Shown piece after piece: positions 7,310-15,236 of a DNA stretch of 34,684 nt. Every line of letters starts with the position of its first letter. The stretch's first letter is position 1. This DNA comes from an uncultured Actinomycetes bacterium. Lineage in GTDB: Bacteria > Actinomycetota > Acidimicrobiia > Acidimicrobiales > Microtrichaceae. Location: the NCBI GenBank assembly GCA_903852755.1, contig CAINRS010000113.1, forward strand, positions 1 to 34,684. Direction: 5' to 3'. The position numbers and the translations under genes are program-made. Below the pieces are notes generated by a model that did not search any database, was not told where the DNA came from, and saw nothing but the letters and a program-made list of their open reading frames with translations.

Positions 7310-7900
7310 GTGGTGGGGCCGGTGATCCCAGTTCCGGACCTCGACGCAACGGGTCGGGGGGTACCCGGCGACCATCCCGAGTACGTCGCCGAACCAGGAC
7401 GCACGGTCCGCCTGCTCGCCGAGGCCCTCGGCCGGCTCCACGGGACCGCTGCACCGTCGGGGCAGGACGTGCTCGACCGCTGCGAGGTGGCAGCGGCGCT
7501 GACCCGTGAGCTGGCCGACGTCACCGACGACGTCCGGGTCGAGGATCCTGCGTACCGCCACGTCACGGTCGCCCTGCTCCTGGGCGCGCTGCACGACGGT
7601 GCCGACCCGTCGCGGGACGGTCCGCCCGTACGGACCCACGGCCGGCCGACACTCGGGAGCCTCCGGGTCGACGACGGTGCCCTGGTCGGACTCGTCGACT
7701 GGGACGACGCGGCCGTCGCTCCAGCTGCCCGCGACGTGTCGATCGCGCTCCGGTCGCTCATCGCTGCCTTCGGTCCGGGTGTCGCTCCGGCCTTCGCTGC
7801 GTCGTACCCCGGCGTGATGCCGAGCGTGGAGCAGGTCGACTGGTGGGTGCTCGCCGCCGTCCTCGGCGACCTCGCCCGTCCCGGAACCGCACCGTCGTGA
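7310..7900 (+). CDS. Aminoglycoside phosphotransferase-like protein with degenerate active site
   Basis: I recognise the C-terminal half of an APH/ABC1-type kinase fold. It has a phosphate-loop-like HGRPTLGSLRV (from residue 110), then a beta strand and GLVDWDDAAVAPAARDVSIAL (from 127), which matches the VIDWEDA...ARDLA region of the family. The catalytic Asp of HGD is Arg112 here and the expected Asn, eight positions into the motif, is Ser117. The metal-binding Asp130 is kept. At 196 residues it also lacks the N-terminal nucleotide-binding lobe. It is therefore probably a pseudokinase or remnant. GAGGA at 7298-7302, 7 bases before GTG 7310, supports this start. Its end overlaps the miaA start (GTGA), so it is translated with miaA. 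Function unknown. Confidence 0.65.
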   Translation: MVGPVIPVPDLDATGRGVPGDHPEYVAEPGRTVRLLAEALGRLHGTAAPSGQDVLDRCEVAAALTRELADVTDDVRVEDPAYRHVTVALLLGALHDGADPSRDGPPVRTHGRPTLGSLRVDDGALVGLVDWDDAAVAPAARDVSIALRSLIAAFGPGVAPAFAASYPGVMPSVEQVDWWVLAAVLGDLARPGTAPS

Positions 7901-8844
7901 GCGTCGCACACCCGCTGGTGGTGGTCGGGCCGACGGCCTCCGGCAAGTCCTCGGTCGCGCTCGAGGTCGCCCGGCGGCGGCGGTCCACCGGCCGGCCCGC
8001 CGAGATCGTCAGCTGCGACTCGATGGCGGTCTACCGGGGCATGGACATCGGCACCGCCACACCCGGTCCCGCAGCCCGCGCCGAGGTGCCCCACCACCTG
8101 CTCGACGTGGTCGAACCGGACCGTGAGTACTCGGTCAGCGAGTTCGCCCCTGCGGTGTCCGCGGTCCTCGACGATCTCTCCGGCCGGGGCGTCGCAGCGG
8201 TGCTGGTGGGTGGGACCGGCCTGTACGTCCGGGCAGTGACCGACCGGCTCGACCTGCCGCCGCGGTACGAGCACGTCGCGGCCGAGCTCGAGGCCGAGCC
8301 CGACACCGCCGTGCTGTTCGAACGCCTGCACCGACTCGACCCCCTCGCCGCGTCCCGCATCCCGCCCGGCAACCGGCGCCGGGTCGTGCGTGCGCTCGAG
8401 GTGACGATCGGATCCGGGCGCCCGTTCTCATCGTCCGGTCCGGGTCTGCGGACCTACCCGCCCACACGCTTCGTCATGGTCGGGCTCGCCGTGCCCCGGG
8501 ACGTCCTCGCCGTGCGGATCCGCGCCCGGTTCGAGGCGCAGCTCGCCTCGGGTCTCCTCGACGAGGTGGACCGGTTGGCCGGCACCCCCGGTGGCCCGTC
8601 ACGCACGGCACGCGAGGCGCTCGGCTACCGGGAGCTGCTCGCGGCCTCGCGCGGGGAGCTGTCCTTCGACGAGGCGGTGGAGCTGAGCATCCAGCGCACC
8701 CGTCGCTTCGCCGTGCGTCAGGAGCGATGGTTCCGCAGGGATCCGCGGATCGTCTGGTTCGACGCCGTCGACGTCGACCCGGCCGACCTGGCGCGGCGCG
8801 TCGACACCCACTGGGACGGGGTAGCCTCCGCCCATCGCGGGTGA
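7897..8844 (+). CDS. miaA: tRNA dimethylallyltransferase (tRNA isopentenyltransferase) MiaA
   Basis: MiaA transfers the dimethylallyl group from DMAPP to A37 of tRNAs reading U-starting codons, providing the substrate of MiaB. The 315-residue protein has the P-loop GPTASGKS (residues 11-18), ISCDSMAVYRGMDIGTA-type sequence (SCDSMAVYRGMDIGTATP), VPHHLLDVV, and VGGTGLYVRAVTD. It also has PPGNRRRVVRALEV, TAREALGYREL and RTRRFAVRQERWFRRD. The GTG at 7897 overlaps the TGA of the previous gene (GTGA), the coupling used throughout this window, and places the P-loop at the usual distance. dapF follows 3 bases after the stop. Confidence 0.96.
   Translation: MSVAHPLVVVGPTASGKSSVALEVARRRRSTGRPAEIVSCDSMAVYRGMDIGTATPGPAARAEVPHHLLDVVEPDREYSVSEFAPAVSAVLDDLSGRGVAAVLVGGTGLYVRAVTDRLDLPPRYEHVAAELEAEPDTAVLFERLHRLDPLAASRIPPGNRRRVVRALEVTIGSGRPFSSSGPGLRTYPPTRFVMVGLAVPRDVLAVRIRARFEAQLASGLLDEVDRLAGTPGGPSRTAREALGYRELLAASRGELSFDEAVELSIQRTRRFAVRQERWFRRDPRIVWFDAVDVDPADLARRVDTHWDGVASAHRG
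8822..8827 (+). promoter_or_regulatory. Possible -10 element for dapF
   Basis: TAGCCT lies inside the miaA 3' end, 20 bases before the dapF ATG at 8848. It could give a short-leader dapF transcript besides the operon mRNA. No convincing -35 was seen. Confidence 0.25.
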
Positions 8845-8847
8845 ACC

Positions 8848-9654
8848 ATGGTCCGACTGAGCAAGCTCCACGGTCTCGGGAACGACTTCCTGGTGGCCAT
8901 GTCGGACCCACCTGACCCCGACCCCGCGCTGGCGGTCGCCGTGTGTGCCAGACGAACGGGCATCGGGGCCGACGGTCTCGTCCACGGCCTGCCCCCGACC
9001 GTCCCGGACGCCGACGTCCGCATGGTCCTGTTGAACGCCGATGGAACCGAGGCGGAGATCTCCGGCAACGGCATCCGCTGTCTCGCCCACGAGTTCCTCC
9101 GCCTCGCCGGACGGGCCGAGGGCACCGTCCGTGTCGAGACGGCGGTCGGCATCCGGCAGGTCCGTGCCGTCAGGGGAGCACCTTCGGGTGAGCTCGTCTG
9201 CGAGGTCGACTTCGGCGTCGCCCGTCCGGGGCCGGGGATCCTCCGGGCGGCCGAGGCGGTCCCGGCCCGCCACCGGGCGAGCGTCGACGTCGGCAACCCC
9301 CACGTGGTGCTCGTCACCGACTCCGCAGACGACCTCGACGTCGCCGTCGTCGGTCCGCAGGTCGAAGCGGCGTACCCGGCGGGGGTCAACGTCCACCTGG
9401 CAACGGTCGGTGCCGGGGACGTCGTGGACGTCCGGGTGTGGGAGCGTGGGGTCGGCGTCACGCAGGCGTGCGGATCGGGGGCGGTCGCAACCGCTTGGGC
9501 CCTCCGGGAGCTCGGGTTGGTCGGCTCCCACGTCGAGGTGCACATGCCGGGCGGTTCGGTCCAGGTGGTCGTCGCCGATGACGGGCACCTGTCGTTGCTG
9601 GGTCCGTCGGTGTTCGTCGGTGTGGTCGAGCTCGCCGAGTCGGTGTCGCAGTGA
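8848..9654 (+). CDS. dapF: Diaminopimelate epimerase
   Basis: DapF converts LL-diaminopimelate to the meso form used in peptidoglycan and lysine synthesis, with a cofactor-free two-cysteine mechanism. The 268-residue product has both catalytic motifs: SGNGIRCLAH (Cys78) and TQACGSGAVA (Cys208). KLHGLGNDF at the N-terminus, LLNADGTEAE and VGNPHVV are typical. The ATG at 8848 is used; the conserved N-terminus MVRLSKLHGLGNDF begins right there. The gene follows miaA by 3 bases. dapC, dapE and dapD, the other late DAP-pathway genes, lie downstream within 6 kb. Confidence 0.95.
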   Translation: MVRLSKLHGLGNDFLVAMSDPPDPDPALAVAVCARRTGIGADGLVHGLPPTVPDADVRMVLLNADGTEAEISGNGIRCLAHEFLRLAGRAEGTVRVETAVGIRQVRAVRGAPSGELVCEVDFGVARPGPGILRAAEAVPARHRASVDVGNPHVVLVTDSADDLDVAVVGPQVEAAYPAGVNVHLATVGAGDVVDVRVWERGVGVTQACGSGAVATAWALRELGLVGSHVEVHMPGGSVQVVVADDGHLSLLGPSVFVGVVELAESVSQ

Positions 9655-9744
9655 GCGATCCGGGCCACCGCGGCGGGTTCGGGGGAGTACGGCGGCGAGC
9701 GCGACGGTCTGATCGAGCGCACGTTCCGGGAGCGGATCCTGCTG
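9651..9744 (+). other. hflX: Displaced 5' coding part of hflX (apparent 1-base frameshift)
   Basis: A GTG at 9651 overlaps the dapF TGA (GTGA), the junction used by many genes here, and opens as MSDPGHRGGF. The frame then runs out of register with hflX. If one G is removed from the G5 run at 9681-9685, the reading continues as GEYGGERDGLIERTFRERI straight into LLVGVSFPPHDDD, the first strand of the HflX N-terminal domain. No ATG, GTG or TTG start exists in the hflX frame between the dapF stop and GTG 9745. A homopolymer sequencing error or a real indel are both possible. Confidence 0.6.
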
Positions 9745-10974
9745 GTGGGCGTCAGCTTCCCGCCGCACGACGACGACGCCACCGACGACTCGCTCGACGA
9801 GCTCGCCCTGCTCGTCGACACCGCGGGTGCCGACGTCGTGGGCCGGCTCACCCAACGCCGGCCGGCACCCGATCCGGCCACCTACGTCGGCCGGGGCAAG
9901 GTCGAGGAGATCCTCGAGCGGGCCGAGGAACTCGACTGCGACACGGTCGTCTTCGACGACGAGTTGTCCCCTGCGCAGCAGGCCAACCTCGAACGGCTGC
10001 TCGGTCGGTCGGCGATCGACCGCACGGCCGTGATCCTCGACATCTTCGCCCAGAACGCCCACAGTCAGGAGGGTGTCGCCCAGGTCCAGCTGGCGATGTT
10101 CCGGTACCGCCTGCCCCGGCTGCGCGGCCGGGGGCGGTCGCTGTCGCAGCAGGCCGGCGGCATCGGGGCCCGACGGGGTCCCGGCGAGACGCAGCTCGAG
10201 ATCGACCGGCGACGGATCACGCGCCAGATCCACAAGCTCACCGCCGACCTCCGTGCGGTCGCCCGGACCCGGGCGACCCAGCGCAAGGCCCGGGGCCGTT
10301 CGGCGCTGCGCCACGTCGTCGTGGTGGGCTACACCAACGCCGGCAAGTCCACGCTCCTCAACCGGCTCACCGACGCCGGGGTGCTCGTCGAGGACCGGCT
10401 CTTCGCCACGCTGGACGCCACGACCCGTCGGCTCGAGCTCCCGGGCGGCGAGACGATCCTGTGCACCGACACCGTCGGGTTCGTGCGGAAGCTCCCGCAC
10501 CAGCTCGTCGAGGCGTTCCGGGGCACCCTCGAGGTGGTCCACGAGGCGGACGTCGTCCTCCACGTGGTCGACGGTTCCGCCGTCGACCCCGACGGCTGCA
10601 TCGCAGCGGTGCGCGAGGTGCTCACGTCGATCGGTGCCGACCTCGACGAGGAGCTCCTCGTGTTCAACAAGTCGGACCTGGGCCCGGGTGCTGCCCGGCA
10701 GGCCGCCGACCACCCTGGTTCGGTCGCCATCTCCGCCGCGACGGGGGAGGGGATCGACGAACTGCTCCGCCGGATCGGCGACCGGCTCCGGGCCCTGACC
10801 CAGCCGGTCGAGCTCTTCGTCCCCTACGCCCGCGGCGACGTGATCGCCGCGCTCCACCGGAGCGGTGAGGTGCTGAGCGAACGGGCCGGTGAGGGCGGGA
10901 TCACGGTGTCGGCCCGGCTCGACGAACGGGTGGCCGGGAGGTTCGCCGAGTTCGCGGCGGAGTCACGGTCGTGA
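9745..10974 (+). CDS. hflX: GTPase HflX
   Basis: HflX is a ribosome-associated GTPase that splits stalled or stress-damaged 70S ribosomes. The intact frame gives 409 residues. It has the N-terminal HflX domain (LVDTAGADVVGRLTQRRPAP, YVGRGKVEEI, DDELSPAQQANLE), the signature QEGVAQVQLAMFRYRLPRL and GARRGPGETQLEIDRRRI. The GTPase domain follows, with G1 GYTNAGKS (195-202), FATLDATTRR, DTVGFVRKLPHQLVEAF and NKSD. The listed start, GTG 9745, is only the first in-frame standard start. It would cut into the conserved first strand (RILLVGV), so the real protein probably starts at GTG 9651 and is about 31 residues longer if the G5 run at 9681-9685 is really G4. The stop overlaps the dapC start (GTGA). 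Confidence 0.9.
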   Translation: MGVSFPPHDDDATDDSLDELALLVDTAGADVVGRLTQRRPAPDPATYVGRGKVEEILERAEELDCDTVVFDDELSPAQQANLERLLGRSAIDRTAVILDIFAQNAHSQEGVAQVQLAMFRYRLPRLRGRGRSLSQQAGGIGARRGPGETQLEIDRRRITRQIHKLTADLRAVARTRATQRKARGRSALRHVVVVGYTNAGKSTLLNRLTDAGVLVEDRLFATLDATTRRLELPGGETILCTDTVGFVRKLPHQLVEAFRGTLEVVHEADVVLHVVDGSAVDPDGCIAAVREVLTSIGADLDEELLVFNKSDLGPGAARQAADHPGSVAISAATGEGIDELLRRIGDRLRALTQPVELFVPYARGDVIAALHRSGEVLSERAGEGGITVSARLDERVAGRFAEFAAESRS

Positions 10975-12092
10975 CCGAGCCGTTCCGTCCACCGCCGTAC
11001 CCCTACGACCGGCTCGACGCCGTGCGCGAGCTCGCCGAACGCCACCACGGGAGCGCCGTCGACCTGTCCGTCGGGACTCCGTGCGACGAACCGGCACCGG
11101 CGGTGCTCGACGCGCTCCGTTCCTCGGCGGGCCCGTACCCGGCGTCGATCGGCTCGGCCGCGTTCCGGGGAGCGGTCTCCGAGTGGTTCGCCCGACGGTT
11201 GGGAGTGGTCGTCGACCCCGGCGACGTCGCTGCGTGCGTGGGCACCAAGGAGTTCGTCGCCGGACTGCCGCACTGGCTCCGGCTCCGGGACCCGTCCCGG
11301 GACACGGTGCTCTACCCTGCGGTCAGCTACCCGTCCTACGCCATGGGGGCGCTGCTCGCCGGTTGCCGGGCCGTCCCGGTCGCGGTGGACGGTGAGTGGC
11401 GCACCGACCTGTCGACCATCGACCCGACCGACGCCGAGCGGGCGCTGTGCCTGTGGGTCAACACGCCGGGCAACCCCGCGGGAGGGCTCGACGACCTGGT
11501 CGCCGCCGCCGAGTGGGGTCGGGCGAACGGCGTGCCGGTCTGCTCCGACGAGTGCTACGTGGAGTTCACCTGGGAGGGCGAGCCGGCAGTCCTCGGACAG
11601 GCGCCGGGTCGAACGATCCTCGAGGCGGGTGGCGAGGGGGTGCTCGCCGTCCACTCGCTGTCGAAGCGGTCCAACCTGGCAGGTGTCCGTGCCGGCTGGT
11701 ACGCAGGCGACCGGGAACTCGTCGGGTACCTCTCGGAGCTGCGCAAGCACGCCGGGCTGATGGTCCCGGGACCGGCCCAGGCCGCCGCCGTCGCCGCGCT
11801 CGGCGACCAGGGTCACGTCACCGAGCAGCGGCGCCGCTACCGGGACCGGCTGGACCGGCTGGCAGCGGTGCTCCGCGGTCTCGGCCTCCGGTTCCCGATG
11901 CCCGCCGGTGGGTTCTACCTGTGGGTCCCCGCTCCGAACGGTGACGCCTGGGGACTGGTCGAACACCTGGCGGTGACCCTCGGGATCGTCGCCAGCCCCG
12001 GCGAGTTCTACGGCGACGCCGCTGCGGACCACGTCCGACTCGCCGTCGTCCAACCCGACTCGGTCCTCGACCTCGTCGCCGACCGGGCCTGA
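10971..12092 (+). CDS. dapC: Succinyldiaminopimelate transaminase (DapC-type aminotransferase)
   Basis: This 373-residue PLP enzyme belongs to aminotransferase class I/II. The lysine that binds PLP is Lys232 in HSLSKRSNLAGVRAGW, the form seen in actinobacterial DapC. Other landmarks are LSVGTPCDEP, the substrate region PYPASIGSAAFRGAV, VNTPGNPAG, SDECYVEF and PAGGFYLWV. DapC converts N-succinyl-2-amino-6-ketopimelate to N-succinyl-LL-DAP with glutamate. The GTG at 10971 overlaps the hflX stop (GTGA). The assignment rests on motif form plus its neighbours dapF, dapE and dapD; a related aminotransferase specificity cannot be fully excluded by eye. Confidence 0.88.
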   Translation: MTEPFRPPPYPYDRLDAVRELAERHHGSAVDLSVGTPCDEPAPAVLDALRSSAGPYPASIGSAAFRGAVSEWFARRLGVVVDPGDVAACVGTKEFVAGLPHWLRLRDPSRDTVLYPAVSYPSYAMGALLAGCRAVPVAVDGEWRTDLSTIDPTDAERALCLWVNTPGNPAGGLDDLVAAAEWGRANGVPVCSDECYVEFTWEGEPAVLGQAPGRTILEAGGEGVLAVHSLSKRSNLAGVRAGWYAGDRELVGYLSELRKHAGLMVPGPAQAAAVAALGDQGHVTEQRRRYRDRLDRLAAVLRGLGLRFPMPAGGFYLWVPAPNGDAWGLVEHLAVTLGIVASPGEFYGDAAADHVRLAVVQPDSVLDLVADRA

Positions 12093-12214
12093 AACGGAAA
12101 TCCCACCCTGCAGGAGCGCCGCCGGACCATACTGTGCGGGCGGACCCGTCCGGCACCGTCGTCGGCGACGGGCACGTCGGATGCACCCGGGTCCGAACAT
12201 CGAGGAGGTTGACC

Positions 12215-12988
12215 GTGGCCGATGGAACCAAGCCCCCGAAGGGCGCACTCGTGACGGGACTGGTGTTGTTGGCCCTCTCCCTGGCGGCGTGCGGTGCCGG
12301 TGGATTCGGGTGCGCCCGGTTCGCCACCGACCTCGCCAACCTGGCGAGCGAGTCGGGGTCGAGCGCACTCGGTGACCCCGTGGACTTCACCGCCACCTCC
12401 GGCAACGGTGCCATCGTCCTGTCGACGACCCCGGACATCGTCTGCTCGGGAGAGGACTCGTCAGGGTCGTCGATCACGTTCCAGGCCCCGCCGAGTGGCA
12501 GCTCCGGATCGATCGAGAGCGGCTCGGCGACGTACGACCTGCAGCAGTTCTTCGAGACGACCGACGGCACCTCGTACTCCGTGACCTGCGAGAACGTCTC
12601 CGAACTGTCCTCCGGTGGTGGCCGCTACCTGGTGGTGCCCTTCCCCGGATTCGGGTCGCTCGCCTTCGGCGCCGGGGGCATCGGTGGCGGCATCCTGCTG
12701 GCGATCCTGGGTGTGATCTTCCTGATCGTCGGTCTGGTCCGACGCTCCGGTTGGAAGAAGCGCAACGCCGCCGTCGCCACCCCGTACGCGGCCCCCGGTG
12801 GGTATACGGGCACGGGCACGCTCCCGCCCCCACCCGGAGGCGCCGGCGGGTACGCGCCCCCGCCGGGTGCCGGGACGTTCCCGCCCCCTCAGGCCGCTCC
12901 GCCGCCCCCCTCGGCTCCGCCGCCCCCCTCGGCTCCGCCGCCACCGGCCGCTCCGCCGCCCCCCTCGGCTCCGCCGCCACCGCAGTAG
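12215..12988 (+). CDS. Membrane-anchored protein with Pro-rich C-terminal tail (possible lipoprotein)
   Basis: Not recognised as a named family. The 257-residue product starts with a signal-like segment (KGALVTGLVLLALSLAAC) that ends in a lipobox-like LAAC, with Cys26 as possible lipidation site. Residues about 27-148 are Ser/Gly/Thr-rich and probably outside the cell, with Cys33, Cys77 and Cys125. A second hydrophobic helix (about 150-175) is followed by RRSGWKKR and a tail of about 80 residues rich in Gly and Pro, ending in five APPPP units. Basic residues after helix 2 predict a cytoplasmic tail. The GTG at 12215 is firm: GAGGAGGT (12202-12209) sits 5 bases upstream. It lies between two DAP genes but has its own 122-base upstream gap, in which I see no strong promoter. 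Confidence 0.7.
   Translation: MADGTKPPKGALVTGLVLLALSLAACGAGGFGCARFATDLANLASESGSSALGDPVDFTATSGNGAIVLSTTPDIVCSGEDSSGSSITFQAPPSGSSGSIESGSATYDLQQFFETTDGTSYSVTCENVSELSSGGGRYLVVPFPGFGSLAFGAGGIGGGILLAILGVIFLIVGLVRRSGWKKRNAAVATPYAAPGGYTGTGTLPPPPGGAGGYAPPPGAGTFPPPQAAPPPPSAPPPPSAPPPPAAPPPPSAPPPPQ
12893..12987 (+). repeat. Coding repeat of APPPP units
   Basis: Five tandem copies of an 18-base unit (TCCGCCGCCCCCCTCGGC and variants) encode (S/A)APPPP at the C-terminus of the membrane protein. Copies 2, 3 and 5 are nearly identical at DNA level, suggesting recent expansion. Confidence 0.8.
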
Positions 12989-13023
12989 GTCGGCCCGACG
13001 CGGCCGAGCGGCCGTCGGCGCGC

Positions 13024-13029
13024 CAGAAT
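13024..13029 (+). promoter_or_regulatory. Possible -10 element for leaderless dapE
   Basis: CAGAAT ends 6 bases before the GTG at 13036. It keeps the A and final T of TAnnnT but lacks the first T. No Shine-Dalgarno sequence is present. Confidence 0.3.
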
Positions 13030-13035
13030 CTCCCC

Positions 13036-14118
13036 GTGACCGAGCGAGACCTGCTCCAGTTGACCCGTGACCTGGTCGACGTCGAGTCGGTCAGCTTCGC
13101 CGAGGGTCCGCTCGTCGAACTGCTCGAGGCCGAGCTCCGATCCCTCGGGCACCTCACGGTCGACCGGGTGGGCGACAACCTGGTGGCCCGAACCGAACTG
13201 GGTCGGGACCTCCGGCTCGTGCTCGGCGGCCACACCGACACCGTCCCGGTGAACGACAACCTGCCGGCCCGGCTGGTCGGTGACGAGCTGTGGGGGTGCG
13301 GTGCCGCCGACATGAAGGGAGGGCTCGCCGTCATGCTCGAGCTCGCCCGTCGGCACCGGGCTCCGGCTGTCGACGTGACCTGGATCTTCTACGCCCGGGA
13401 GGAGGTCGCCGCCGACCACTCCGGTCTCGCCGAACTCATCGAGGTACGGCCCGACCTGCTCGCCGGCGATGTGGCGATCCTGGGTGAGCCCACGACGGGC
13501 GACGTCGAGGCCGGGTGCCAGGGTGTGCTCCGGGTGACGGTCACGATGACGGGGGCCCGGGCACACACGGCGAGGGCGTGGATGGGCCGCAACGCCGTCC
13601 ACCGGCTCGGGTCCCTCCTGGTCGCGCTGAGCGAGTTCGAACCGCGTCGCCCCGAGATCTGCGGCCTCCGGTTCCACGAGGCGCTCCAGGCCACCCACGT
13701 CAGCGCCGGTGTCGCCGGCAACGTGGTCCCGGACGTGGCCGAGGTCCGCATCGCGCACCGGTTCGCTCCGGACCGGTCCGTTGAGGAGGCCGAGGCGTGG
13801 CTCCGGTCGTTCCTGCAGCCGTTCCTCGAACCCGGTGACCACCTGGTGGTCGACGACCGGTCCCCGGCGGCGTGGCCGGCGCTCGAGCACCCGGTGGTGC
13901 GTGCCCTGATCGAGCGCAACGCGCTCGAGGTGCGGTCCAAGCTCGGCTGGACCGACGTGGCGCGCTTCACCGAACTGGGCGTTCCGGCGGTCAACCTCGG
14001 ACCCGGCGACTCGACCCTGGCCCACACGGCCGACGAGCGGGTCTCGGTCGACTCGCTGGAACGGACCTACGCCGTACTCGACGACCTGCTGACCAACGGA
14101 GTGGAGGTGTCCGCGTGA
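13036..14118 (+). CDS. dapE: Succinyl-diaminopimelate desuccinylase
   Basis: DapE is an M20-family metalloenzyme that removes succinate from N-succinyl-LL-DAP. The 360-residue product has the metal site motifs GGHTDTVP (His66, Asp68), CGAADMKGG (bridging Asp92), AREEV (catalytic Glu122 and Glu123) and GEPT. The C-terminal metal ligand region is [17 protein letters not shown], where the final histidine lies. The form matches the actinobacterial DapE subfamily. An in-frame extension reaches upstream into the Pro-rich gene, but the family N-terminus begins at GTG 13036, 47 bases after that gene stops. The dapE stop overlaps the dapD start (GTGA), so the two are coupled. Confidence 0.93.
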   Translation: MTERDLLQLTRDLVDVESVSFAEGPLVELLEAELRSLGHLTVDRVGDNLVARTELGRDLRLVLGGHTDTVPVNDNLPARLVGDELWGCGAADMKGGLAVMLELARRHRAPAVDVTWIFYAREEVAADHSGLAELIEVRPDLLAGDVAILGEPTTGDVEAGCQGVLRVTVTMTGARAHTARAWMGRNAVHRLGSLLVALSEFEPRRPEICGLRFHEALQATHVSAGVAGNVVPDVAEVRIAHRFAPDRSVEEAEAWLRSFLQPFLEPGDHLVVDDRSPAAWPALEHPVVRALIERNALEVRSKLGWTDVARFTELGVPAVNLGPGDSTLAHTADERVSVDSLERTYAVLDDLLTNGVEVSA

Positions 14119-15221
14119 GCGACCTGACCATGGACGAACTGCGGGCGCGACCCGGACACGTGGACCCGGCGGCCTACGGCCTCGGAGTGGTCGACCTCGC
14201 CGGGGACGGGACGGTGCTCTCCGCGTGGTTCGCCACGGTGAACCTGGGGGAGCACCTGGGTGCGGCGGCGCTGCTCGCCGACGTGGCCGGGCTGGCGGGA
14301 GCCCCGGGGACGGCGTCGCTCGACGACGAGCAGTTGGAGCGGGTGCTCCGCCGTTCGGGGGTGGCACCCGAGGACCTCGATGCGCACCCCAACCTGGCGG
14401 CGGTCGCGGCGCTCAGGGGCGCCAACCGCCTGCACGACGCGTTCCCCACCCGGCAGCAGGTGGTCGTGACCACCATCGCCTCGCTCGAGGACCCACCGGT
14501 CGACGCCGCCGACGCCTACCTGCGGCTCCACCTGCTGTCGCACCGGCTGGTCCGGCCGCACGGGCTGTCACTCGAGGGTGTGTTCGGACTGCTGGCGAAC
14601 GTCGCGTGGACGAATCGGGGCCCCTGTCCGGTGGCCGACCTCCCGGCGGTGCGGACCGCTGCCCGTGTCGCCGGTGATCCGCTCGTCGTGTTCGGCGTCG
14701 ACAAGTTCCCGCGGATGGTCGACTACGTCGTGCCCTCGGGGGTTCGCATCGCCGACGCCGACCGGGTCCGTCTCGGGGCACACCTCGCTGACGGCACGAC
14801 GGTCATGCACGAGGGGTTCGTGAACTTCAACGCCGGCACGCTGGGCCCTGCGATGATCGAGGGGCGCATCAGCGCCGGGGTGGTCGTCGGAGCCAACTCG
14901 GACCTGGGTGGCAGCGCGTCGATCATGGGCACGCTCTCCGGCGGTGGCAAGGAGGTCATCTCGATCGGAGAGGACTGCCTGGTCGGCGCGAACGCCGGCA
15001 TCGGCATCTCGCTCGGTGACCGCTGCGTCGTCGAGGCGGGCCTGTACGTGACCGCCGGGACCGTGGTCACGCTGCCCGACGGGGCGACAGCGAAGGCCAG
15101 GACCCTGAGTGGTGTGTCCGACCTGCTGTTCCGACGGAACTCGACCACCGGCGCCGTCGAGGTGCGGCCACGTGAGGGGGCGTGGTCCGAGGGGCTCAAC
15201 GCCGCCCTGCACGACAACTGA
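14115..15221 (+). CDS. dapD: 2,3,4,5-tetrahydropyridine-2,6-dicarboxylate N-succinyltransferase
   Basis: DapD succinylates tetrahydrodipicolinate, opening the succinylase branch of DAP/lysine synthesis that DapC, DapE and DapF complete. The 368-residue product is of the longer actinobacterial type. An N-terminal alpha/beta region (to about 200) is followed by a left-handed beta-helix of hexapeptide repeats ([63 protein letters not shown]). The residues EGRIS, SGGG and GANAGIGI are those of the active-site region. The GTG at 14115 overlaps the dapE TGA; ATG 14130 is a weaker alternative. The gene converges on lexA across a repeat array that may terminate both. Confidence 0.94.
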   Translation: MSDLTMDELRARPGHVDPAAYGLGVVDLAGDGTVLSAWFATVNLGEHLGAAALLADVAGLAGAPGTASLDDEQLERVLRRSGVAPEDLDAHPNLAAVAALRGANRLHDAFPTRQQVVVTTIASLEDPPVDAADAYLRLHLLSHRLVRPHGLSLEGVFGLLANVAWTNRGPCPVADLPAVRTAARVAGDPLVVFGVDKFPRMVDYVVPSGVRIADADRVRLGAHLADGTTVMHEGFVNFNAGTLGPAMIEGRISAGVVVGANSDLGGSASIMGTLSGGGKEVISIGEDCLVGANAGIGISLGDRCVVEAGLYVTAGTVVTLPDGATAKARTLSGVSDLLFRRNSTTGAVEVRPREGAWSEGLNAALHDN

Positions 15222-15236
15222 GCAGACGCCGCCGCC

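Noticed and set aside
5725-8331. Very long minus-strand open frame across recA, miaB and miaA
   Set aside because: It is the shadow of plus-strand genes with clear families. Its composition is typical of antisense GC-rich frames and it has no recognisable domain.
12751-13035. N-terminal extension of dapE into the Pro-rich gene
   Set aside because: The extension overlaps another real gene in a different frame and is Arg/Pro/Gly low complexity; the conserved DapE N-terminus starts at 13036.
8599-14367. Long minus-strand open frames opposite dapF, hflX, dapC and dapE
   Set aside because: They lie exactly opposite well-identified genes and show no family motifs; high GC makes such frames frequent.
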